Below, in pieces: positions 32,139-39,602 of a stretch of DNA of 64,000 bases. Under the pieces are notes generated by a model, which saw only the letters and a list, made by a program, of their open reading frames with translations, was not told the origin of the DNA and searched no databases. Made by a program: the position numbers and the translations under genes. The DNA lies in contig NZ_JAPJZI010000002.1 of the NCBI RefSeq assembly GCF_027944115.1, positions 62,001-126,000 on the forward strand, in the 5' to 3' direction. This DNA is from Hoeflea prorocentri. GTDB taxonomy: Bacteria > Pseudomonadota > Alphaproteobacteria > Rhizobiales > Rhizobiaceae. Positions within the stretch are counted from its first letter, which is position 1. Each line of letters opens with the position of its first letter.

Positions 32139-33416
32139 TCACTCAAACCGACTTGCTGCAAGGTTTTCAGCCACCAGAAATTGATCCGGTGCCCGTTGGC
32201 ATTGTCTGAACAGATGATCACGTGCGTCGAGTGCAAGCCGGGCCATTCTCGCATAGTCCCGTTTATCGGTGCCGTCTTCCGGAATTGCGTGGCGGTTGCC
32301 GTTTAAGGGCTCGACGGTGGCTTCCATGCGTCTTAAGGGCTCGGTTTCCAGTATGGACATTGAAAAGATGGGCGTGTTGCGGCGGGTGGCTATGGAGAGC
32401 GGAGAGGTCGGCATGCTGACATAACCCGCTTCGCCGAACGGCATCTCGACGAACATGTTTCCGGCATAGACATTGTTGGTCAATATTATGAGTTCGCCCT
32501 GTTCCAAAAGGCTGATGATCTTCCCCATCACGGAGGCGCCATGGCTGCGGTCGAACACGACCCGTTGCTTCAAATACTTGTTTTCCGCGCTGCGTAGAAG
32601 CCGGTTGATAGTCGCATTTCCAAATGCGGTATCAGAAAACCCGTGACTGTCGACACTGACCTGAAGCGGCTCAAAACCCTGTTCCCGCAACGCCCGTTTG
32701 CCAGCCAGAGCCTGATATTCGAACTGAAATGCCCAGACTATGGCACCTTTGCCGGCCTTCAGGGCGTCGCGAAGCAGGTCGGCGCCAGAAAAGTCGATTT
32801 TCGGATTTCTTCGTTGTGCAAGAATATCGACCATGAGCATATGTCTGCGTCTGTGTGTCATTCGCAGATGAGATCGAAATAACAACTCAACTTCTTCTTC
32901 GTCATTGATAGAAAAAACAGATCGCATTGACTTGGCAAATCTTGCGAAATTCTTTTTACGATGGTGACGATAACGAATTGATGAAGTAAACCGATTGAAA
33001 GATGTCCATGTGCTGACCGGGAAAAGGGTTGAAGCTGCAGATCCGCAAAGGAGCAATATCTCTCTGATGTCACTTTCCGAGAAACGCCGCCGGGCCGGCG
33101 GCTTCAAACGTGTCCGTTTGTAGAAGCGTGCCATATCGCCAGCGGAGAGGATCTCATTCGTAAGCTCGTAGGAAAAATAGCGTTCAGACATAAATTCTAC
33201 TTTAAACAGCCCGTGCCCGCTTCCAACAGTACTTGAAATCCAGAGCGCTCTTTTCGCAAAATAACAGTTGCTGAAGTAGTCGGGAAGCAAATAGAGCAAA
33301 AAGGAAAATAAACCTTTGAAGGCGAAGAGCACCTCCCGGACCGCAGTTTTCACTCGATTGAGCGAGCTCAACAGCCGTGATGGCCGATTGCGCAGCTCAA
33401 TCAGGGCCGTGCGCAA
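32139..33416 (-). CDS. Divergent LpxL/HtrB-like acyltransferase, start uncertain
   Basis: Up to 425 residues. The C-terminal half resembles lysophospholipid/LpxL-type acyltransferases: KAGKGAIVWAFQFEYQALAG where active LpxL has H-x4-D/E, GKIISLLEQGELIILTNNVY, then MPFGEAGYVSMPTSPLSIAT. The catalytic His-x4-Asp is not seen, so activity is doubtful or uses another residue. The longest frame starts at TTG 33416 and overlaps the 5' end of the divergent Mur ligase; GTG 33353 or ATG 33191 are possible. Codons upstream of 33191 look protein-like (LLYLLPDYF). The family call is tentative. Confidence 0.5.
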   Translation of the reverse strand: MRTALIELRNRPSRLLSSLNRVKTAVREVLFAFKGLFSFLLYLLPDYFSNCYFAKRALWISSTVGSGHGLFKVEFMSERYFSYELTNEILSAGDMARFYKRTRLKPPARRRFSESDIREILLLCGSAASTLFPVSTWTSFNRFTSSIRYRHHRKKNFARFAKSMRSVFSINDEEEVELLFRSHLRMTHRRRHMLMVDILAQRRNPKIDFSGADLLRDALKAGKGAIVWAFQFEYQALAGKRALREQGFEPLQVSVDSHGFSDTAFGNATINRLLRSAENKYLKQRVVFDRSHGASVMGKIISLLEQGELIILTNNVYAGNMFVEMPFGEAGYVSMPTSPLSIATRRNTPIFSMSILETEPLRRMEATVEPLNGNRHAIPEDGTDKRDYARMARLALDARDHLFRQCQRAPDQFLVAENLAASRFE

Positions 33417-34617
33417 AGGCTGGAAGAAAATTTATGCTGAGTGGCGTCGCAAACGTATTCATCTGGATTCAATCATCGCGGTCACCGGCAGTTGCGGTAA
33501 GTCGACAACCACCAAACTTACTGCCGCTGCATTGGCTGAAAAACCCGGTGTTTATCTCGGATATGGAAAGAACACGCCCAAAGGCATTCGGGGGGCAATG
33601 TTCAGGATGCCGGCCAGTGCAAAAATCTGGGTTCAGGAAGTCAGCGGGCATAAACATGATGCCATGGAGACATCGGTCAGATTCATCAGGCCGACAATCG
33701 GTGTCGTGACCACAATCGGGATGGATCACATCTCGAACTTCGACTCGCCTGAAGATATCGCCGTCTCAAAGGGGCAACTGGTTGAGGCATTGCCGGAAAA
33801 TGGACATGCGATTCTCAATGCCGACGACCCACTTGTGGCTGCGATGGCTGGGCGTACACACGCCAATGTCATCACTTTCGGCAAGGCGCCCGATGCTGAT
33901 ATTCGCCTTGTTTCAAGCAGTCACGGATATCCCGAGCGCCTCAATCTAAGAGTGTGTGCAGGTGAGGAGGTTGTGGACGTTCCGACACGATTTGTGGGCG
34001 AGCGCTGGACTACCAGCGTGCTGGCTGCGCTTGCTGCAGCGCATGCGGTGGGTGTGCCGCTCAAACAGGCCGCCGCCGGCATTGAAACGGTTGAACCGCT
34101 GCGTTTCAAAGACGATGTTTATACCCACAATGGCATGACATTTATTGTCGACTCATACAAGGCACCGCTTTGGACGGTCCAGTCAAGCGTGGACATTGTC
34201 GCCGCTGCAAAGGCACAACGTAAGGTCATGATCTTCGGAACGATTTCAGACTATCGGGGTTCTGCCAGGGGCAAGTATGTCCGAAGTGCGAAATCGGCAC
34301 TTGAGGCAGCGCAGCTTGTTATCTTCTACGGTCGGCATTCGCAGCGGGTCAGGCGGCTGAAAGCCGATTACCCGGATCGGCTCTTCATGTTCGAGACCTA
34401 CAAGGAGTTGACGGCTTTTCTGCGCGGGGCTTTGAAGGCGGGAGACCTTATCTACATTAAAGCCTCGGGCTCCGCCGATCACCTCGAGCGCATCGTGCTG
34501 GATCATAAAAAGCCGGTGATTTGCGAGTTAACGGATTGTAGCAGGCCGTATACCTGCAACCATTGCAGGCACCTTCACGGCAAGAAGCGTTGGTTCTCAC
34601 GAACGCGTCAGACCTGA
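33316..34617 (+). CDS. Mur ligase family protein lacking the UDP-binding domain, Cys-rich tail
   Basis: 433 residues. The P-loop AVTGSCGKSTTTK is only about 55 residues in (K62). VVTTIGMDHISNF and AILNADDPLVAAM are the middle-domain motifs and RFKDDVYTHNGMTFIVDSYK opens the C-terminal domain. There is no MurC/D/E/F-type first domain, so the acceptor is probably not a UDP-muramyl peptide; CapB/PgsB-like ligases are built similarly. The tail CELTDCSRPYTCNHCRH has four cysteines that could bind metal. The start is TTG 33316 after AAGGAAAATAAACC. Its last ten bases overlap the convergent formyltransferase gene. Confidence 0.7.
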   Translation: MKAKSTSRTAVFTRLSELNSRDGRLRSSIRAVRKGWKKIYAEWRRKRIHLDSIIAVTGSCGKSTTTKLTAAALAEKPGVYLGYGKNTPKGIRGAMFRMPASAKIWVQEVSGHKHDAMETSVRFIRPTIGVVTTIGMDHISNFDSPEDIAVSKGQLVEALPENGHAILNADDPLVAAMAGRTHANVITFGKAPDADIRLVSSSHGYPERLNLRVCAGEEVVDVPTRFVGERWTTSVLAALAAAHAVGVPLKQAAAGIETVEPLRFKDDVYTHNGMTFIVDSYKAPLWTVQSSVDIVAAAKAQRKVMIFGTISDYRGSARGKYVRSAKSALEAAQLVIFYGRHSQRVRRLKADYPDRLFMFETYKELTAFLRGALKAGDLIYIKASGSADHLERIVLDHKKPVICELTDCSRPYTCNHCRHLHGKKRWFSRTRQT

Positions 34618-35591
34618 TCTTTGGCCTGCCAGAATTTACTCAACCGATACCCGGCGATCGAAATTGCCGGGTTGGACAATATGGAAACCGCCTTTCTCTT
34701 GCGAAACATCCGTATGCGGCAGTCGCGGATATCCATTTCGACAAAGATCGGCGAGACACGCGCATCCGCTCCGGTGGGCTCGGAAACAACGGAAACTGAG
34801 CGGTGGACCGGAAATGTATCACGCCGACCTATAGGTGGTTGTATCGCCGCACGCACATTGACGCCGGCAGGCATGGCCAGAAGTCGCCGTACCTCGTCAA
34901 GTGTTTTCCCCGCTTCCACACAGAACTCATATCGGCCGGCCTTTCTGTAGTTTCCGGAGCCCTGGATTTGAGCAACAGCCTCAAGGTCGCCTCTGAGATA
35001 GGACTGCAGATCGGTGCGCGCGAGATCGGCGGCGGCCTGCGCCAAGCGAAAGGTCCAGACGTGGTAGTTCTGGCCAGGAGCGGCCGGAACGCTCCGTTGA
35101 GCGATAATTGGACCCGTGTCGATGCCAGCATCAAGCTGGTGTATCGTTACGCCGCCATACGTGTCCGCCTGGCCATCGGCCAACAGGCTGAGCGTTGGCT
35201 TGGGACCCTTGTAGTGGGGTAGCAAAGCCGGGTGCACGTTAACCGCCCGCCTGCCGAATTGATCTATTATCCAGCGCGGCACAATCTGATGTGTCATCAG
35301 GGTAATGAGAGTATCGGCTTTAACTTCCGACAATAAATCTCTTTTTTGTGGAATACTTGAAAGAATATCATTTCGAATTACATGAATATTATGACGTTTG
35401 ACATGAGCTCTAAGCGTTGGTACTGAGCTTGAAAAAGAAACGATTTCTTGCGTTATGCTTGATTCTAGATGTTTTTTGTCTCTAGTCCAGATAGCAGAGA
35501 TAGTATTACCGCAACCAAGCCAAGCATCGATGAAAGCTGAGCTTACGATGCTTTTTTCAACGATAAATAAAGCGCGAAACGAGTCAGGCAT
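34608..35591 (-). CDS. Formyltransferase family protein
   Basis: 327 residues from ATG 35591. The motif NVHPALLPHYKGPKPTLSLL holds the Asn and His of methionyl-tRNA formyltransferase-like enzymes, and HQLDAGIDTGPIIAQ gives the Asp. In surface-glycan clusters these enzymes N-formylate amino sugars using 10-formyl-tetrahydrofolate. The C-terminal about 100 residues are not recognisable. The longer frame (ATG 35684) would overlap the divergent GT25 gene, so 35591 is preferred. The AT-rich upstream part suggests acquired DNA. Confidence 0.78.
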   Translation of the reverse strand: MPDSFRALFIVEKSIVSSAFIDAWLGCGNTISAIWTRDKKHLESSITQEIVSFSSSVPTLRAHVKRHNIHVIRNDILSSIPQKRDLLSEVKADTLITLMTHQIVPRWIIDQFGRRAVNVHPALLPHYKGPKPTLSLLADGQADTYGGVTIHQLDAGIDTGPIIAQRSVPAAPGQNYHVWTFRLAQAAADLARTDLQSYLRGDLEAVAQIQGSGNYRKAGRYEFCVEAGKTLDEVRRLLAMPAGVNVRAAIQPPIGRRDTFPVHRSVSVVSEPTGADARVSPIFVEMDIRDCRIRMFRKRKAVSILSNPAISIAGYRLSKFWQAKDQV

Positions 35592-35652
35592 ATCAACAAG
35601 AATTTCCCACAGTGCTATCGGAAAAACATAGAATAGAGCGAGTCGGGCGGCT

Positions 35653-36426
35653 TTGTCAGAATTTTCCTTTTCTGCGTATCTCATTAATTTGGATCGTCAT
35701 CCCGAACGACTGAGGATTTCGGGCGCTGCGCTGGATTCTCTTGGCCTCAATTTCCAGCGCTTGGCGGGTGTCGACTACCGCGAACTGGATCCTCAGACGA
35801 TTGGCGCGGCCGTCGATAAGACGCCCGCGGCGATGGTCAAGCGTCAGCTTAGCCCTGGCGAGATTGCCTGTTTTCTGTCTCACATCAAGGTGTGGCGGGC
35901 GATTGCGGAGAGCTCGGAGGATATGGCCTGGGTTTTTGAGGATGACGTTTCGTTTTGTGCGAATGCACGCACGGCAATGTTGGAAATCGAATCCGGTAAG
36001 CGCGACTGGGATCTTGTTCGGCTCTACAGCCATAAGGCCCTGTCGCTGGAGCGGATTGAACCAATGGAGTGCGGGTATTCGATCGGACTTTCGCGGAAAA
36101 TCCCGATGTCCACAATCGGCTATGCAATCTCCCGTCCGGCAGCTGATTTCTTGTCCCGGGCGATGGTGCCGTTCAGTCTTCCTGTCGACTCTGCGCTCAA
36201 GCAGTGGTGGGATCACGGGCTTTGCACAAAAGTTGTCGCACCGTCTCTTTGTGAGCCGCGAAAAGATACCGCCACCGCCAGCACCTTGGATGCTAGCCGT
36301 GCAAACAACAAACCGAAAAGTCTCGTTGATCGCTTTGTGCTAAACCTGCGTTATCAGTTTGAGCAGAGGCGCATGCGACATGGCCACGCCGCACGCTTTC
36401 CGGACAGAAACCGTTTTGATTGGTAG
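35653..36426 (+). CDS. Glycosyltransferase family 25 (LPS type)
   Basis: 257 residues. FSAYLINLDRHPERLRIS is the GT25 N-terminus, GEIACFLSHIKVWRAIAESS and WVFEDDVSF follow, with EDD the metal-binding motif. GT25 enzymes transfer galactose or related sugars in lipooligosaccharide and other glycans, and are membrane-associated in the cytoplasm. No ATG precedes the conserved start; TTG 35653 follows GGGCGG. It reads toward the pyruvyl transferase gene. Confidence 0.88.
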   Translation: MSEFSFSAYLINLDRHPERLRISGAALDSLGLNFQRLAGVDYRELDPQTIGAAVDKTPAAMVKRQLSPGEIACFLSHIKVWRAIAESSEDMAWVFEDDVSFCANARTAMLEIESGKRDWDLVRLYSHKALSLERIEPMECGYSIGLSRKIPMSTIGYAISRPAADFLSRAMVPFSLPVDSALKQWWDHGLCTKVVAPSLCEPRKDTATASTLDASRANNKPKSLVDRFVLNLRYQFEQRRMRHGHAARFPDRNRFDW

Positions 36427-36435
36427 GACGTTGCC

Positions 36436-37380
36436 TCAGTTCAACGTGACGTGAGGCAACAGGTGTGGCCAGGTGTTGACATAGGCGCCGACTTTCCCGG
36501 TCTTGTTGTCTGCTGCCGCAACCTCCCGTTTCATCAGAGAGGCGAGGATGACACCATGCAGGCGGTCAGTCAGGACGCGGTTGCCGCGTCCCAACAGTTT
36601 TGATGCGGCCTTGACCTTGGACTTTGCGACACTGTCAAATGCAGCAAGTCGCAGCCGCCGGGACGGGATCAGAGGCGAAATTTTGCCGAGTCGGTTCATC
36701 TGCATGATCGTCCGGTTATCCCGCCAGTCGAAAACATCACCGCTCGGCAGATGGTTGCCGGAGGCACCCGGTAAAGCTTCGCCGTCCTTCCTAAACAGGC
36801 CAACCGCCTCGGTTGTCGGCCTCGCGTCTGATATGTGGCACCAGTGGGCAGTATCGGGGCATAGTTGTCCTTCAATTCGGTAAGTCTCGCGAAGTTGCTT
36901 CATGCTGTTTCGCTCCCTGACAAGAACTTTCAAGTTGAGGCAGCGTTCCACCACCGAACGGGTCTCGGCGATCAGCGCTGGGTTGCCGGGATCGCGCTCG
37001 GCAACACTCAGCGGCAACAGGACAATTCGCAAATCCGCAATTTTGTCGAGTGCCCGAAGGCGCATTCGGTGGTGCTTCTCGTACAGTGATCCGAAATTTC
37101 CACCTCCGAGAAAGAATATCGTGCCCTCGGAAGTTTTCTCGCGGCACCGTCGAGCATCGAATTGCCGGACGGTCGATACGTAGGCGGGCGCATATCCGTA
37201 GATGCTCTCCAGAGCCCGACGCGCTCCCAACCATATCGCGCAGTCGCCAGGATTGGCATAGTTGGGATAATCAACGATTGCGTATGGTTTTCCCGGCGCC
37301 AGTCCGCTGAGCGCTTGCTCAATATATCCCTTGGCGGAACTGTTCATCTGTTGTGTGCGGATCCCCGTTGCAGACGCCAT
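36436..37380 (-). CDS. Polysaccharide pyruvyl transferase family protein
   Basis: 314 residues from ATG 37380; ATG 37347 is an alternative. YAIVDYPNYANPGDCAIWLG is the family N-terminal motif, IFFLGGGNFGSLYEKHH follows, and the C-terminal NRVLTDRLHGVILASLM carries the conserved R-L-H-G. Members add ketal pyruvate to exopolysaccharide sugars or act as related sugar-modifying enzymes. The strand differs from the GT25 gene, which ends nine bases away. It is the last recognisable glycan gene on the right side of the accessory region. Confidence 0.85.
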   Translation of the reverse strand: MASATGIRTQQMNSSAKGYIEQALSGLAPGKPYAIVDYPNYANPGDCAIWLGARRALESIYGYAPAYVSTVRQFDARRCREKTSEGTIFFLGGGNFGSLYEKHHRMRLRALDKIADLRIVLLPLSVAERDPGNPALIAETRSVVERCLNLKVLVRERNSMKQLRETYRIEGQLCPDTAHWCHISDARPTTEAVGLFRKDGEALPGASGNHLPSGDVFDWRDNRTIMQMNRLGKISPLIPSRRLRLAAFDSVAKSKVKAASKLLGRGNRVLTDRLHGVILASLMKREVAAADNKTGKVGAYVNTWPHLLPHVTLN

Positions 37381-37446
37381 ATCCTGGGTTCCAGATTTTA
37401 TTGAATTGAACAGCAAGTGACTGTCGATAATTATCGCAAAAAGCAA

Positions 37447-37838
37447 ACAATTGATAGATACATAATATGTATATCATATGCTGAGTGCGATTATTTATTC
37501 ATACGTATTCGCCAATTCAGAATTATAGAACCGGTAAAAGCAATAGAGATTTTGTTTTTTGATTTGCTCGGTTCTGCTCTTTCATAGCGAAATGGTTTTG
37601 TTGCTCTTCCGTGGCGAACCCCATCAAGACCGACTCTGCACTAAGAATATACTGCGAGACTATTCTTAATGTGAGGTTGCTTTATTTCTTCTATTTTCCA
37701 TTAGAAATTGTATTCTCCAATGTTTTAAGATTGAAAATACCGATTAACACTTGAGCGGGTTGATTCGATCCGTGCCTGAATTCAGACCAGAGGCGCTACG
37801 GGCGTCTATTTCGTGAAATCGAATCCGAGGATGCAACG
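37447..37838. other. AT-rich region without a supported gene
   Basis: About 390 bases, conspicuously AT-rich next to the rest of the window. Overlapping short palindromes lie around 37461-37478 (ACATAATATGT and TATATCATATG types). No ORF, tRNA or insertion-sequence end was recognised. It separates the glycan genes from the membrane protein and purine locus and is probably the right border of the acquired region, with the promoters of the flanking divergent genes. Confidence 0.5.
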
Positions 37839-38651
37839 ATGGGTTACAGGATTTTTGCACTTTGCCTGAAACAGGTTTTCGGCCACCTTGGCGTGGCTTT
37901 GCGCTTAAGCTGGTTCTGGCTGCTGCTCGGCTTGCTGCTGTTTTTGGGGTTTTTTGGAATGTTCGGCGGTCTTGATCAGCAGGCCGGCAGCGAAGGTGTT
38001 CAACCACATGCCGGGCCGCCTGTTTTCCTGACCCTGCTGTTGTCCATTGCCACAATGGTAGTCTTTTTGCTCGGCGGGGCGGTTATCGCAATTGGCTGGC
38101 ATCGATTTGTCTTACTGGATGAGGAGCCGCAAAACTTCTTTGTGCTACGGCGGCAGTGGTCAATCGGAACTTACGTCATACGCGGACTTCTGATTATGCT
38201 CATTCTGGCGGCGGTGTTCCTTCCCCTGTTACTCATCCTGGTTTTGGTGTTCGGTTCGGTCATCTTCGGATCTGTTACTAATGAAGGTGGATCCTCCAAC
38301 AGTCTGTTTGTGATGGCAGCATTCCTGTTGCTGGTAAATGTCGCAGCAACGTGGGTTATTTTACGAATCGGCCTGGTCCTGCCGACTATTGCGGTCGACA
38401 AGAGGATATCATTCGGCGAATCCATCAGATTGACGCGGCACGTGGCCGGGCCGCTTCTTGTAACCGCGGTTTGCATCGTGGTGTTCAATTTCATCCCGAC
38501 CTTCTTGTTTGAAATTGTCTCTACTCAGTCTACGGCGCTGGAGATTGTTCGAATGGCGTTCACGACCGCATTCAGTTGGATCAGCTTCCTTGTCAGCATT
38601 GGAATATTGACGGTTGTCTACGGACATTGTGCAGAAAACCGCCCTGTTTGA
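37839..38651 (+). CDS. Multi-pass membrane protein, function unknown
   Basis: 270 residues with about six hydrophobic segments: around 20-45, 65-88, 110-140, 155-178, 200-222 and 235-260. There are no catalytic motifs. RISFGESIRLTRHVAGPLLV and the general layout resemble uncharacterised integral membrane proteins with glycerophosphoryl-diester-phosphodiesterase-like membrane domains, but this is weak. The ATG at 37839 follows GAGGATGCAACG. It lies alone between an AT-rich gap and the convergent nucleoside hydrolase. Confidence 0.7.
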   Translation: MGYRIFALCLKQVFGHLGVALRLSWFWLLLGLLLFLGFFGMFGGLDQQAGSEGVQPHAGPPVFLTLLLSIATMVVFLLGGAVIAIGWHRFVLLDEEPQNFFVLRRQWSIGTYVIRGLLIMLILAAVFLPLLLILVLVFGSVIFGSVTNEGGSSNSLFVMAAFLLLVNVAATWVILRIGLVLPTIAVDKRISFGESIRLTRHVAGPLLVTAVCIVVFNFIPTFLFEIVSTQSTALEIVRMAFTTAFSWISFLVSIGILTVVYGHCAENRPV

Positions 38652-38663
38652 ACGAGGCATGCT

Positions 38664-39602
38664 CTAGCTTGCGAGAACCGCAGCGCTTCTGAAATGCTCG
38701 GTGATACTCCCTAGGTCACAGGTTTCAACGAGGCGGATTTTCGGCGTTCCGAGGCGGCCGGACGGGTCGACGACGGTCATGCCCCTGGTCAGTCCCGGCT
38801 CCAGTGACACGGCGACGGAGGCCTTCAGGGTGCGGGTCGCAATGTCAGCGTTGATTGTCACGCTTGCTGCTAGCTGATCGACAAATCTGAGGCGGTCGGG
38901 ATTGCCAAAGCCCTGGGTCACCCGGCGGGCATGCGCGGTGAGAGCGGTCATGAACGCGCAGATCGCCGTTTCCGGAACGGCCCCGTGAAGCCCGTCGCAC
39001 TCAGCTCCGGTCAGATAATGGCGTGCACAGGTCTCCCAGGGCACCAACAGGATGTCCAGCGCTGAGCTGAACACAATCGAGGCAGCCTCCGGGTCGGCAT
39101 AGATGTTGAACTCCGCCGCCGGTGTGATGTTGCCGCGCCCCTCAATCGTGCCGCCCATGATGATGACGCTGCCAATGCCTGCCGCCGCTTGCGGTTCGGC
39201 TTGCAGGACATGCGCCAGATTTGTCAACGGACCGATCATAAGAATGTCGACCGGGCCATTGCCGGCGGCCTGCATCAGCGTTTCCGTCAGATAGGACACC
39301 GCGTCCTGCGATTGCGCGCCGGCCCGAGCCGGCGGAAGCTCGATGCCGCCAAGGCCGTTGTCTCCATGAATGGCGGTCGCATTGATCGGCTCTTGCGCCA
39401 TCGGCGAAACCGAACCTGGGTAGACGGGGATCTCCGCGCCCGCGAGGGCGAGCACGCGCAATATGTTGTCGGTGGCTTGCTCCACCGGGACGTTTCCATG
39501 GCATGTGGTGATCGCTGAAGGTGGGCGACCATTGGCCAGGAGCATGATCAGGGCCTGGGCATCATCGACGCCGCCATCGGTATCAAGGATGAGCGGGTTC
39601 AA
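38664..39602 (-). CDS. Nucleoside hydrolase (inosine-uridine preferring type)
   Basis: 312 residues. PLILDTDGGVDDAQALIMLL is the calcium-binding Asp cluster of the family, DILMIGPLTNLAHVL and IIMGGTIEGRGN follow, with AEFNIYADPEAA the substrate-site region. It hydrolyses the N-glycosidic bond of nucleosides to base plus ribose. Its start overlaps the end of the adenine deaminase gene by four bases, so the pair is coupled: free adenine made here can be deaminated by the partner. A broken copy of its C-terminus lies at 25370-25542. Confidence 0.93.
   Translation of the reverse strand: MNPLILDTDGGVDDAQALIMLLANGRPPSAITTCHGNVPVEQATDNILRVLALAGAEIPVYPGSVSPMAQEPINATAIHGDNGLGGIELPPARAGAQSQDAVSYLTETLMQAAGNGPVDILMIGPLTNLAHVLQAEPQAAAGIGSVIIMGGTIEGRGNITPAAEFNIYADPEAASIVFSSALDILLVPWETCARHYLTGAECDGLHGAVPETAICAFMTALTAHARRVTQGFGNPDRLRFVDQLAASVTINADIATRTLKASVAVSLEPGLTRGMTVVDPSGRLGTPKIRLVETCDLGSITEHFRSAAVLAS

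Noticed and set aside
24535-37446. Classic integrative island with integrase and att sites.
   Set aside because: No integrase or recombinase gene was seen and no second copy of the tRNA 3' end was found by eye in the window. The tRNA-adjacent position is only suggestive.
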